A DNA stretch of 18,705 nucleotides, taken from the NCBI GenBank assembly GCA_965365465.1, contig CBDUBU010000043.1, positions 1 to 18,705 of the forward strand, given 5' to 3'. Every line of letters starts with the position of its first letter. Positions within the stretch are counted from its first letter, which is position 1. Position numbers and translations under genes: made by a program. Below are positions 1-8,099 of the stretch, piece after piece. The notes under the pieces are model-generated. The model searched no databases. It saw nothing but the letters and a program-made list of their open reading frames with translations, and had not been told where the DNA came from. The stretch is from CBDUBU01 sp965365465 (lineage in GTDB: Bacteria; Bacteroidota; Rhodothermia; Rhodothermales; DASSAV01).

Positions 1-1
1 G

Positions 2-1012
2 ATGAAGGACGAGCGCGTGGCCGGCTTCCTCTCCCTTACACATGGCAACGGCTTTTTATTGCAGGCACAAAAAACATCTGAAAAAGACTACTCCGATGAT
101 TTCGAGCAGAACAGGTTTGGCGACCGATGGTTTGTCTATAATCCTTCCGGTTCTGGTTCGGTAACTGTGAGCGATGGAATTCTGAGTATATCCCTGCCTC
201 CGGGTTCAACCCATGAAATCGAATCCGACCTAGCCCCTCTTGTGCTACAACAGTTTCCCGATACGAGCTTTCAGGTTGAAGTCAAATTTAACGCTGCGCT
301 TCTTGAGAACACACAGTACACCCTGGTTGTGCGTGAGAGCGAAGACCGATCTTTATCTTTTGGCTTCCGGAGACATCAGGGCGACCCATCCTGGCGCGCT
401 GTTGCCTTTGAGCAGGCAAGCTCGTTTTCCAATGCCGATGATACGACGCGCTCCTTCCAGTTGTCGTCCGGACTGGTTCAGAAAAACCCGCTCTGGATGC
501 GGCTGACCCGGGCAGATACAACCTGGCAGATGGAATACGCTACAGACGGGCAGAACTGGGTTCCTGCTATCACCATGACGAGTTCGCTTCGAGTGAACGA
601 CATTGGAATTACGGCAATCAACCAGGGAGAAGCTGCTCCTGCCTTTACCGGAGAAATCGACTACTTTCGGTGTAATCGACTTGGGACTTCGTTGCCTTCA
701 TCAGCGGAAGAGACTGATGAGACCGAATTACCTTCTCTGCTCGAACTGGATCAGAATCATCCAAACCCGTTTGCAACGAATACCACGATCACCTACTCCG
801 CACACAGAAATTCCGACGTAACACTTTCAATCTACAATGTAATGGGGCAACTCGTCAGGACCCTGGTCCAGGGGAGAGTTTCTCCGGGCGTGCATCAGGC
901 GGTCTGGGATGGGCGAAACGACCAGGGTGTTGCTGTCGCCAGCGGATTGTATTTCTACCAGCTTGTATCGGGATCCTATCGACAAGCCAGACAATTGGTG
1001 CTGCTCAAATAA
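2..1012 (+). CDS. Secreted protein with laminin-G/DUF1349-like domain and T9SS C-terminal sorting domain (5' end cut by window)
   Basis: The 336 readable residues begin at the window edge, so the true N-terminus and signal peptide are missing. Residues about 31-225 look like a concanavalin-type beta-sandwich (DUF1349/LamG-like): they open with DDFEQNRFGDRW and hold alternating hydrophobic strands and tryptophans, as in carbohydrate-binding modules. A short acidic linker (about 234-248) leads to a C-terminal domain (about 246-336) with the T9SS/FlgD-Ig signature: QNHPNPF at 251-257, then LSIYNVMGQLVRTL, SGLYFYQL and a basic-hydrophobic end in LLK. Such domains direct secretion and surface attachment through the type IX system. 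The gene ends 28 bp from the converging GINT1-like gene. The sandwich assignment is from fold-like pattern only; the sorting domain is clear. The first ten or so residues may be foreign (see findings). Confidence 0.85.
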   Translation: MKDERVAGFLSLTHGNGFLLQAQKTSEKDYSDDFEQNRFGDRWFVYNPSGSGSVTVSDGILSISLPPGSTHEIESDLAPLVLQQFPDTSFQVEVKFNAALLENTQYTLVVRESEDRSLSFGFRRHQGDPSWRAVAFEQASSFSNADDTTRSFQLSSGLVQKNPLWMRLTRADTTWQMEYATDGQNWVPAITMTSSLRVNDIGITAINQGEAAPAFTGEIDYFRCNRLGTSLPSSAEETDETELPSLLELDQNHPNPFATNTTITYSAHRNSDVTLSIYNVMGQLVRTLVQGRVSPGVHQAVWDGRNDQGVAVASGLYFYQLVSGSYRQARQLVLLK

Positions 1013-1040
1013 GCAAACGGGCAGTAACAGAGCGAACTGC

Positions 1041-2108
1041 TCAGTATTGAAGACCAAAGACGCGATATCGCGCAATCCCATCCACGCAACCAATCCATTT
1101 CCCGTCTTCAATCTGATGTGGATCGAGATGATGCATCCCTTCCTTGTTCCAACCATTTCCGCTTGCTTCCAGAACAGGATTCTCCACTGACGCTCTTTCC
1201 TGGTAAGAGGTTGTGGTAAGCTCGGTTACTTCAAATGCTCTGAGCTTATTTCCATACTTTGGATAATCATCCTGTGCATACCGAATGACCCGGCTTTCCT
1301 CTACTACAACCCTGCCGCCGGGCCTTGCAGTATGTAAATCTCCAGCAATTACAGGACTCTGCGGGTGTTCGACCCAGGAACCTGTCAACTCAGTAGCAAA
1401 AAAGAGGCGCAGTATGTTGCTTTTAGAAGAGGAGACAAACATCCACCACATTTCCTTGAAATAGAAGGGAGAAGCATCCGCAAAATCTCCTCCTTCCAGA
1501 AGAGTAGCCGCCAGCCTCCATTCCGTTGGAAAATGGACGGCTTTGTACAGACGAACGGCTCCAGCCTGAAAAGTCTCAGGAATCATATAAAACGTATCCT
1601 GCCACCGAAAAACATACGGATACGATAAATGAAAAGGCTCTTTGAGTACAATCTGCCGGTAGCGCCAGTTATAGCCGTCTTCACTGGTTGCCAGACCGAT
1701 ATCCGCACGGCTAGTTAACTTGTTCAGAACCTCAAAAAACATATACCAGGTCGCCCCATCCCGAATCATAAAGGGGTCGGCGACGAACTGCGCCGGCATA
1801 TCAGTGACATCGCGAGCGGTTAGAACAGGGTTCCTTACAGAAGAAGCAGGTGAAAAACTGAATGGCGAGCTGCCCTCGTAAATGCCGATAGCCCAGTTCT
1901 CCTTGACAGCCGTAAAAGGGATCTTCCCCTTCTTCAACCCGATGAACAGTCGTGATAAACGCTTGAACCGGCTGTGGAAAAGCTTTTTCCACCTGACAAC
2001 GCCGCTGCCGCGATGGGTAGCTGCATCTGGAGCTTCTGTAGCGCTGCTTGCTTTCTTCTCTTCCACGCTAAACGCAGCCTCGGGATGCAACCGTTTATCA
2101 GTGCTCAT
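1041..2108 (-). CDS. GINT1-N-like five-bladed beta-propeller protein (putative sugar transferase or glycan-processing enzyme)
   Basis: 355 residues from the ATG at 2108; an upstream in-frame TTG would add only two residues. After a basic N-terminal 60 residues with no clear signal peptide, residues 70-350 resemble the domain found at the N-terminus of glucosamine inositolphosphorylceramide transferase 1 and in many bacterial glycan clusters, a GH43-like propeller. Visible landmarks are ADPFMIRDGATWYMFFE (110-126), SYPYVFRW (162-169), YMIPET (174-179), DASPF (211-215), a WWMF repeat and HHLDPHQI (326-333). The repeated D-P/S-P-F elements mark successive blades. It is the last gene of the glycan cassette and its start overlaps the GT4 stop by 11 bp, which suggests translational coupling. 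The exact reaction is unknown for bacterial members; a role in adding or trimming a sugar on a lipid or glycan is inferred from context. No formyltransferase domain is fused here, unlike some relatives. Confidence 0.75.
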   Translation of the reverse strand: MSTDKRLHPEAAFSVEEKKASSATEAPDAATHRGSGVVRWKKLFHSRFKRLSRLFIGLKKGKIPFTAVKENWAIGIYEGSSPFSFSPASSVRNPVLTARDVTDMPAQFVADPFMIRDGATWYMFFEVLNKLTSRADIGLATSEDGYNWRYRQIVLKEPFHLSYPYVFRWQDTFYMIPETFQAGAVRLYKAVHFPTEWRLAATLLEGGDFADASPFYFKEMWWMFVSSSKSNILRLFFATELTGSWVEHPQSPVIAGDLHTARPGGRVVVEESRVIRYAQDDYPKYGNKLRAFEVTELTTTSYQERASVENPVLEASGNGWNKEGMHHLDPHQIEDGKWIGCVDGIARYRVFGLQY

Positions 2109-3420
2109 GCACAACGGACTCTTCCGTGCGCTTTGAACTTCCGTCGGATAGCAGACCCTGATACTGATTCAGCAGCGCCTGCGTTATCTCATCCCATGAG
2201 AAAAGGGTGCGGCCCCGGTTGCGCCCAGCTTCTCCCATTCGGCGGCGTAAGTCGCCATCATCCAGAAGAACACGGATAGCTTCCGCCAGCGCATGGGCAT
2301 TGTCCGGCTCTACCAAAAATCCAGTCTCGCCATCTACTACGGTTTCAACGATTCCACCTACCCGTGTTGCGACCACCGGCACACCTGCTGCCATTGCCTC
2401 GGTTGGGGGCATTCCGAATGGTTCTTCCCATACCGAAGGGAAAAGAAAGACATCGGCCGCCGTATAGTAGTCTGCTAGTTGCGAGTTCGGCACATGGTCA
2501 GTGAAAGTCACCCTGTCAGGCCCGATAGCTGCAATCTTACGCTCCAGGTATGAGAAATAGTCGCCGGAAAAAAACTGCGCCAGGTTTTGCGTAAGCGGGT
2601 CTTTACTGAGTCCCAGGACAAACTCACCCGGCATAGAACCCTTCGGCCCTATGATTGTCAGGTGCAGCTTGGGATATGTAGGCGCAAGTTCGGCAAGCGC
2701 ATCAACCAGTACATGAACCCCTTTTTCTGGAGACACCCTTCCGACGAAAAGAAGCTGCAATGTATCATCGGAACCTTCGGCGCGTTCCATGTCGGCCGCC
2801 CCATCGAAGCGATTCACATCTACCCCGTTGTAGACCGTTACACAACGATCCGCATACTGCGGAAACGATGTGCGTGCATTGTTGCTGATGAAGTCGCTGC
2901 ATCCGATGACCAGATCAGCATGGCGTAGATGCCGCTCCATCAACTGATGATCCAGTTGGGTAAGCCATTCGCACTGCATATGCAGCACAATTTTGATCCC
3001 CGGATTAAACATCCGGATGACCGAAACGAACTGCGGAAAGTTCCAGATATGAACCAGATCACACTGTTGTTTGCGAAGATCGAGCGCGACAGACAAGATG
3101 TACCCCAGGTGATAAAAAACAGAAGCAAACCGGGGGCTTCTGCTTTCCTCAGGCCAGATCGGGAGGTAAGCCAGTACTTTCCAGAGCAGCGCGTGCGCCC
3201 GGTTCAGCATTGTATCCAGACCGGAAGGTATATAGCGGTAAGTAACCCGCTCATGACGTCGAACTGCTGCACGGACGCGGTCATGCCCCCGCGCATAAAC
3301 AATGACCTCATTGGAGGCAGCAAGGCGACGGGCCACCTGGTACGTCCAGATCGCTAGCGAACCCCGTTCTACCGGCGGCTCTACCCGATTCCAGGGCTGC
3401 GAAACAAAAGCAATTTTCAT
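2098..3420 (-). CDS. Glycosyltransferase family 4 (GT-B fold)
   Basis: 440 residues from the ATG at 3420 (MKIAFVSQPW). A TTG twelve bases upstream is possible but less likely, because MKIAFV is the usual first beta strand of this family. The N-terminal domain carries the acceptor-side GT-B fold and HIWNFPQF (124-131). The C-terminal donor domain has VGRVSPEKGVH (226-236) with the Arg/Lys pair that contacts the donor diphosphate, and the E-x7-E motif E333-E341 in EEPFGMPPTEA, followed by GVPVVATRVGG. These are hallmarks of retaining GT4 enzymes that use nucleotide sugars. There is no signal peptide or membrane segment, so it should work at the cytoplasmic face of the membrane. It lies 80 bp after the C-methyltransferase and overlaps the next gene. 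Donor and acceptor cannot be read from sequence; the neighbouring CDP-sugar genes suggest lipid-linked glycan assembly. No strong Shine-Dalgarno precedes the start. Confidence 0.92.
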   Translation of the reverse strand: MKIAFVSQPWNRVEPPVERGSLAIWTYQVARRLAASNEVIVYARGHDRVRAAVRRHERVTYRYIPSGLDTMLNRAHALLWKVLAYLPIWPEESRSPRFASVFYHLGYILSVALDLRKQQCDLVHIWNFPQFVSVIRMFNPGIKIVLHMQCEWLTQLDHQLMERHLRHADLVIGCSDFISNNARTSFPQYADRCVTVYNGVDVNRFDGAADMERAEGSDDTLQLLFVGRVSPEKGVHVLVDALAELAPTYPKLHLTIIGPKGSMPGEFVLGLSKDPLTQNLAQFFSGDYFSYLERKIAAIGPDRVTFTDHVPNSQLADYYTAADVFLFPSVWEEPFGMPPTEAMAAGVPVVATRVGGIVETVVDGETGFLVEPDNAHALAEAIRVLLDDGDLRRRMGEAGRNRGRTLFSWDEITQALLNQYQGLLSDGSSKRTEESVVHEH

Positions 3421-3500
3421 AATGGAGGTCAAAGTGAAGTAAACGAGCGCGGCGACGAACGCCAGTAAAAGGCGAACTGTATCCTTGCCCGGAGCAAGAG

Positions 3501-4751
3501 CTATACGATCTGCGGCTTGGGGATGGGAACGATGAAACGCCCACCGTTCTGCCTGTAGGACTCTTGCTGCCTCATGATCTCTTCGGCGAAGTTCCAGGCA
3601 AGAATCAAAACATAGTCAGGCGCATCTTCTATCAGCCTGGCGGTTGGATAGATAGGCAAGTGATTGCCCCCCATAAACCGCCCGTGCTTGTAGGGGTTCA
3701 GGTCAACCACATAGTCCACCAGGTTCTTATCGATCCCGCAATAACTCAACAACGTAGTCGCTTTGGCGGCTGCCCCATACGCAGCGATACGCTTTCCCTG
3801 CTCTTTGAGTGTAGTCAGAATTTCCAGTAGCTCTTCTTTGATGGATTGTATCCTGGAAGCAAAATCAAGATAAAAATCCACCTTGTCTACCTTACGTTCC
3901 GACTCCATCTCCAACAGTTTCGTGACCGACTCGCTTACCTCTTCATGAGCCTCCACGAACATCCGTAACGACCCGCCATGAATAGGCGTCCTCTCTATCC
4001 TGTTAAGATAGAGGCCATGCTGTCTGAACAGCCTGTCCAGCGCCGTCACGGAGAAATAACACAGGTGTTGATGATAGATCGTATCGAACTCGCCATGGTC
4101 GACAAGGTCCACTACATAAGGCGCTTCCATTACGGCTACGCCTGTATCCTTGAGCAGGATGCGAATTCCTTCTACAAATCCTCCGAGATCCGGCACATGC
4201 GCCAGAACATTATTAGCCAGAAAAACATCCGCTGCCTTCCCCTCAGCGCGAAGCTCCTCTGCCAGACTCTTCGTAAAAAAGGTGCAGCGTGTGGGAATAC
4301 CGGCTTTCAAAGCAGCCTGAACAGGTGCGCGGGCCGGGTCGATTCCCAGTACGGAAATGCCCTGCTCAGCAAAATTCCTGAGCATATAGCCGTCGTTGCT
4401 TGCAGCTTCAATGACCAGGCTGTCTGAATCCAGCTTTCTCGCCGCTATCAGGTTCAGCGCACTCTGCCTGAAATGCTTCATCAGCGAAGCCGACACTGAC
4501 GAAAAGTATGGATACTCTTCGAAGAACAAGACGCTCGGGTCTACCGTTTCCGCTATCTGAACCAGTGCGCTATCAGGACAGAAAACCAATGTCAGCGGAG
4601 CCGTAAGCTGAGGTTCTGTCAACATGGACTCCGTCAGCAAGCGGTCGGCCAGCGGCGTTTCACCAAAATGAAGGATCGGAATCAGATTGGAGGACCCGGA
4701 AGCGCGACAGGTCTTCTCCGTCTTATACAATGCCGGAGCCTCGACATTCAT
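3501..4751 (-). CDS. Sugar C-methyltransferase, TylC3/TcaB9-type, SAM-dependent
   Basis: 416 residues with the three-part layout of nucleotide-sugar C-methyltransferases: an N-terminal zinc-binding-like domain (about 14-75), a Rossmann SAM domain (about 85-260) and a C-terminal C-methyltransferase domain (about 260-415). The SAM motif is EAASNDGYML (115-124), and NVLAHVPDL (181-189) is the family signature. By register with TcaB9, family active-site positions appear at Y80, H185, Y226 and H229. Two departures stand out: the zinc motifs read CRAS (15-18) and CPDS (58-61), each lacking the second cysteine, and the usual YHEH is YHQH (226-229). Family members methylate a carbon next to the keto group of an NDP-4-keto sugar, giving a branched deoxysugar. 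The start ATG overlaps the SDR stop in an ATGA arrangement, so the two are probably co-translated. I infer that the substrate is a CDP-keto-sugar from rfbF next door. Confidence 0.88.
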   Translation of the reverse strand: MNVEAPALYKTEKTCRASGSSNLIPILHFGETPLADRLLTESMLTEPQLTAPLTLVFCPDSALVQIAETVDPSVLFFEEYPYFSSVSASLMKHFRQSALNLIAARKLDSDSLVIEAASNDGYMLRNFAEQGISVLGIDPARAPVQAALKAGIPTRCTFFTKSLAEELRAEGKAADVFLANNVLAHVPDLGGFVEGIRILLKDTGVAVMEAPYVVDLVDHGEFDTIYHQHLCYFSVTALDRLFRQHGLYLNRIERTPIHGGSLRMFVEAHEEVSESVTKLLEMESERKVDKVDFYLDFASRIQSIKEELLEILTTLKEQGKRIAAYGAAAKATTLLSYCGIDKNLVDYVVDLNPYKHGRFMGGNHLPIYPTARLIEDAPDYVLILAWNFAEEIMRQQESYRQNGGRFIVPIPKPQIV

Positions 4752-5803
4752 AGGGCGGTTTCAACAGATTTTTTTGAAGCAGGAACCCAGCGCAGCGTTT
4801 CTTCGAGAAGTCCGGCGCCAATGAGTTGTTTGAGTTGTGCGAGCCGGCGATACCGAGGTCCCTCGAAATCTTCGAGCTTCAGGCCGACACGCCTGTAAAC
4901 ATCGTACAGTTCCCGAGCGCCGCGACGCGCATCCCACGTGGGTTGAAAGTCGGGAAGCACTTGCGCAATCCGGTCGCAATTAACGCGATAATTACGCTTG
5001 TCCGGCCCCGCGTCCTCGGCAAACTCGACGCGGCTGCCGGGCACGGTCTCCGCGACAATCTCGGCCAGTTCACGAATCCGATAGTTTGCATCCGTGCGAC
5101 CGACATTGAATGCCTGGTCATGAACCAGTTCGCGCGGCGCGTCCAGGATCGCAATAAACGCTCTCGCAATATCTTCGATATGCACGATCGGACGCCAGGG
5201 AGTGCCGTCGCTCTTCAGATAAACCAGCCCGGTTGTGAAAGCCCACGCAACCAGATTGTTGAGCACGAGATCGAATCGAAGCCGGGGAGAAACCCCGTAA
5301 GCCGTTGCATTCCGCAAATACGTCGGGCTGAAATCATCATCTGCAAGCGCCGACAGGTCGCGCTCCGACAGCACCTTCGACTCGCCATAGGGCGTCACCG
5401 GATTGAACGCCGCGTCCTCATCCAGAAAATCATCTCCTGCCGCGCCATATGTGCTACAGGAGGACGAAAACAGAAAGCGCCGCACACCCGCCGCCTTTGC
5501 CAGCTCCGCCAGACGCACCGTAGCGCGGTAGTTGATTTCGTAGGTGAGTTCCGGATTAAAATCACCCAGCGGATCGTTTGAAAGTCCTGCCAGATGCATT
5601 ACTGCATCAAACCCTTGCACATCTTCCAGTTCGACGTCGCGGATGTCTTTTCTGATCTCCGGAACCTGATCCGATAAGTAACCAAAAGTGGACTGTTCGT
5701 AGAGGTCGCTGTCTAGCCCGACAACTTCGTGTCCTTTAGCCAGCAGCATGGGCGCCATTCTGGTGCCTATGTACCCCTTGTGACCCGTTACCAGTATGCG
5801 CAT
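4748..5803 (-). CDS. NAD-dependent epimerase/dehydratase (extended SDR family)
   Basis: 351 residues from the ATG at 5803. This start is favoured over the longer open frame to 6082 because MRILVTGHKGYIG begins the Rossmann fold directly and a GGGAGG ribosome site lies six bases upstream. Visible motifs are the nucleotide loop TGHKGYIG (6-13), an acidic residue at the end of strand 2 (D31) favouring NAD over NADP, LAGLSNDP (71-78), SSSCSTYG (113-120) and the catalytic Y139-x3-K143 in PYGESK. Extended SDRs of this kind act as nucleotide-sugar epimerases, dehydratases or reductases. It does not look like CDP-glucose 4,6-dehydratase (RfbG). It lies between rfbF (68-bp overlap) and the C-methyltransferase (4-bp overlap), so it should act on the same CDP-sugar, but which step it performs is unknown. 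Confidence 0.88.
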   Translation of the reverse strand: MRILVTGHKGYIGTRMAPMLLAKGHEVVGLDSDLYEQSTFGYLSDQVPEIRKDIRDVELEDVQGFDAVMHLAGLSNDPLGDFNPELTYEINYRATVRLAELAKAAGVRRFLFSSSCSTYGAAGDDFLDEDAAFNPVTPYGESKVLSERDLSALADDDFSPTYLRNATAYGVSPRLRFDLVLNNLVAWAFTTGLVYLKSDGTPWRPIVHIEDIARAFIAILDAPRELVHDQAFNVGRTDANYRIRELAEIVAETVPGSRVEFAEDAGPDKRNYRVNCDRIAQVLPDFQPTWDARRGARELYDVYRRVGLKLEDFEGPRYRRLAQLKQLIGAGLLEETLRWVPASKKSVETAL

Positions 5804-6578
5804 CAGTATCCTCCCAGATTTTCCATGGCGCTTGCCCCGATTCCCACATGCTTTCAAGAATGTGTCGTTCACGCAGCGTATCCATACACTGCCAGAACGA
5901 GGTGTGTTTGTAAGCCATAAGCTGCCCATTGGCGGCAAGCTGTTCCAGCGGCTCCTTCTCCCACTGCGTATGATCCCCCTCGATATAGTCAAAGATCTCC
6001 GGCTCCAGCACAAAGAAGGCCCCATTGATCCAGCCCTCGCCAAGCTGCGGCTTTTCCGTAAACTCCACCACCTGATCCCCATCCATCGTCATATATCCGT
6101 ACCGCGCAGGGGGGCGAACGATAGTCATGGTGGCGAGCTTGCCATGAGCGCGGTGAAACCGAAGCAGATCCTGAAGATTGACATCCGATACGCCGTCTCC
6201 CCAGGTCAGCATAAAAGTTTCGTTCCCGACACGAGGAGCCAGGCGCTTGATGCGTCCCCCGGTCATCGTAGAAATTCCTGTATCCAGAAGTTCAATCGTC
6301 CAGTCAGGCCGCGTGACCCCGTGCGCTTCAATTGCACCCGTGCGCAGTTTGACCGTCAGATCGCTGCTGAGAGAGCAGTAATCAACCATGTATTTTTTGA
6401 TTACTTCCCCCTTATATCCCAGAGCAATCAAAAAATGATCAAACCCGTAATATGCATAATGCATCATTATATGCCAGAGAATCGGGTTCCCTCCGATCTC
6501 TACCATGGGTTTGGGCTTGATCTGTGTTTCCTCTGATAGACGGGAGCCTCGTCCACCTGCAAGAATTGCTACTTTCAT
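5736..6578 (-). CDS. rfbF: Glucose-1-phosphate cytidylyltransferase
   Basis: 280 residues. It makes CDP-glucose from CTP and glucose 1-phosphate, the entry step to CDP-deoxysugars. The nucleotidyltransferase signature is MKVAILAGGRGSRLSEET at the N-terminus with KPKPMVEIGG (21-30). Further family marks are ILWHIMMHYA, LTWGDGVSDV (124-133; the Asp residues bind metal), PPARYGYM and EGWINGAFFV (181-190). The core matches the usual length of about 257 residues; residues 257-280 are a Gly/His-rich tail that arises because the frame continues 68 bp into the SDR gene, and it is probably not functional. The gene starts 76 bp after the GT2 stop with no strong ribosome site. Family assignment is strong: the residues are those of RfbF rather than of glucose-1-phosphate thymidylyltransferase. 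Confidence 0.94.
   Translation of the reverse strand: MKVAILAGGRGSRLSEETQIKPKPMVEIGGNPILWHIMMHYAYYGFDHFLIALGYKGEVIKKYMVDYCSLSSDLTVKLRTGAIEAHGVTRPDWTIELLDTGISTMTGGRIKRLAPRVGNETFMLTWGDGVSDVNLQDLLRFHRAHGKLATMTIVRPPARYGYMTMDGDQVVEFTEKPQLGEGWINGAFFVLEPEIFDYIEGDHTQWEKEPLEQLAANGQLMAYKHTSFWQCMDTLRERHILESMWESGQAPWKIWEDTDAHTGNGSQGVHRHQNGAHAAG
5810..5815 (-). promoter_or_regulatory. Shine-Dalgarno site of the SDR gene
   Basis: GGGAGG on the minus strand, six bases before the ATG at 5803. It lies inside the coding tail of rfbF. It is one of the few strong ribosome sites in the window and decides the SDR start against the longer open frame. Confidence 0.7.
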
Positions 6579-6654
6579 GTGCGCCCCGCATGTTTCAAGT
6601 GTATGATTCTGGTAACGCCCAATTTAGAACGTTTATAGCGCACATGCTCTTCTG

Positions 6655-7737
6655 TTAGACTTTCATCTCCTGCGCTTCTGGCTCATTCCGGCGATGCTTT
6701 AGCAGCGATTGCTTCTCGGAGGCCAGATTATTCTTCCTGAACCGAAAAAAAGGGCGCATAACAATTTTTACAGCCGCACCGCCAAGCTCGCGAAGCATTA
6801 TTTTGTAACAGGAAGGCAGGAAGCCCTTCATGGCCACGCCTGTACACACAAGCTTCTCCTTAAATGAAATTCTTGCACGGCGGATGCCATCCAGGTACTC
6901 CCCAAACCAGCGCCACCTGGGAAGAAAAATTTTCCCTTCATTCTTCGGATCAAACCAGATAGCCCGCTTTTCAATCTCGCGGTTGGCCCGGACAGAGGTT
7001 TTTTCATGATCCCTGCGCAGAAACAGGACCTCCGGGGTCTGGAATACCTCGCCTAGAAGGGCAAGCTCACCCAGAAGAATCATGTCAGAGGCCGGATAAT
7101 TCCCGATCAGAGCCGTCTGGGCCAGAACCTTCGTGCGAATAAGACCAAAGATCGCATTGCATTCGTCTCGGTGAGGGTAGTACCGCTTGAAGTACCCCTC
7201 GTAGCGCTCATTCGGCTCTTGAGCACGAAGATGCAAATTATCCGGATATAACTGCATCGGTCTCCCCTTCCCATCAATAATCATCGTCTTTGGATAGCAA
7301 AGAACAACAGATGGGTTGCGGTCCAGCACTTCGACACAGGTAGCCAGATATTCAGGTTCGATCAAATCGTCGTGAGCAGCCCAGCGAAAATATTCGCCCC
7401 GCGCCAGTTCGAAAACCCGGTTGTAGTTCCAGGCCGCTCCCTTGTTTACCTCGCTGCGAAAGTACCTGATACGTGGATCACGAGAAGCATAGTCTTCGCA
7501 AATCTCACGTGTTCGATCCGTCGAAGCATTGTCAGATATGATGATCTCGAAGTCATTGTAGGACTGCATCACAATGGCGTCCATCGCTTCTTCGAGAAAT
7601 CCTTCACCATTGTAAACCGGCAACCCTATACTAACACGGGGGACGTATTTGCCCTTGTTTTTCCGCGTAGACGGTGTTCCACCAGTCTGAGCTGATAATT
7701 TTTCCGGTTCCAAGGTCGTGCGATCAATGGCTAGCAT
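6655..7737 (-). CDS. Glycosyltransferase family 2 (GT-A fold)
   Basis: 360 residues. A polar N-terminal stretch of about 33 residues precedes the GT-A core, which begins PRVSIGLPVYNGEGFLEEA (33-51). The motifs are SDNASTDRT (68-76, donor nucleotide site) and WAAHDDLIEP (119-128), where the DD pair stands in for the metal-binding DxD. The C-terminal part (about 250-340) is basic and amphipathic and probably sits on the membrane; no clear transmembrane helix is seen. A GGAGG lies only three bases before the ATG, a short spacing, but no other ATG is near. It is the first gene of the glycan cassette, downstream of a 445-bp gap, so the cassette promoter should lie just upstream. It most likely transfers one residue of the surface glycan. 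Donor and acceptor are unknown. Confidence 0.92.
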   Translation of the reverse strand: MLAIDRTTLEPEKLSAQTGGTPSTRKNKGKYVPRVSIGLPVYNGEGFLEEAMDAIVMQSYNDFEIIISDNASTDRTREICEDYASRDPRIRYFRSEVNKGAAWNYNRVFELARGEYFRWAAHDDLIEPEYLATCVEVLDRNPSVVLCYPKTMIIDGKGRPMQLYPDNLHLRAQEPNERYEGYFKRYYPHRDECNAIFGLIRTKVLAQTALIGNYPASDMILLGELALLGEVFQTPEVLFLRRDHEKTSVRANREIEKRAIWFDPKNEGKIFLPRWRWFGEYLDGIRRARISFKEKLVCTGVAMKGFLPSCYKIMLRELGGAAVKIVMRPFFRFRKNNLASEKQSLLKHRRNEPEAQEMKV

Positions 7738-7922
7738 AGCCCTCCGGTTTCTGTTCCGGTTTTCTTGTAGTAAAAGACCATCCTGGGGGAACAGCTTCCC
7801 TCCCCACTACTGATTCCTGCTCAAAGCAATTATTATTCCTCTCCGGCAGGAACAGGATAAATTCATTCCAATAAATGAGCCATTCTGCCCTATGGATAAT
7901 CTACAAGCAGCACTTATTGCCT

Positions 7923-7936
7923 GTATCAAATGATAC
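7923..7936. promoter_or_regulatory. Palindromic site, possible operator
   Basis: GTATCA-AA-TGATAC: two perfect 6-bp half-sites around a 2-bp centre. It lies 186 bp upstream of the GT2 start in the gap expected to hold that operon's promoter. Its compact symmetry suits a dimeric repressor, but no regulator gene is visible in the window and the function is inferred. Confidence 0.3.
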
Positions 7937-8099
7937 GGACAAAACCTGCTCTCACAAACCCATCCTTTGGCGCAACACACATAAGTTATTCTTAAACAAC
8001 CAGACTTCTATGCAGGCATAGCGTCCTCCCCGGAACGGCTCTCCATTTTCTTTGGTTCTCAAGCGAACCTACATCGCATCTTCTCACCAAAGCAATAGC

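Noticed and set aside
4826..5581. 251-codon plus-strand frame inside the SDR gene
   Set aside because: It is antisense to a gene with clear catalytic motifs, has no recognisable domain, and reflects the codon composition of the opposite strand.
4748..5803. Calling the SDR gene rfbG (CDP-glucose 4,6-dehydratase)
   Set aside because: The nucleotide loop reads TGHKGYIG rather than the TGxTGFKG type, and the SNDP and STYG motifs point to another extended-SDR group.
5804..6082. Upstream extension of the SDR open frame (about 93 residues)
   Set aside because: It lies wholly within rfbF in another frame, is Arg/Ser-rich and low in family features, and the ATG at 5803 has a strong ribosome site and begins the Rossmann fold.
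5796..6536. 246-codon plus-strand frame antisense to rfbF
   Set aside because: The opposite strand encodes an unmistakable RfbF; no domain or start signal supports the plus-strand reading.
8054..8069. GGTTC/GAACC stem resembling a tRNA T-arm
   Set aside because: The loop is 6 nt without the T-loop consensus and no acceptor, D or anticodon arms can be found around it.
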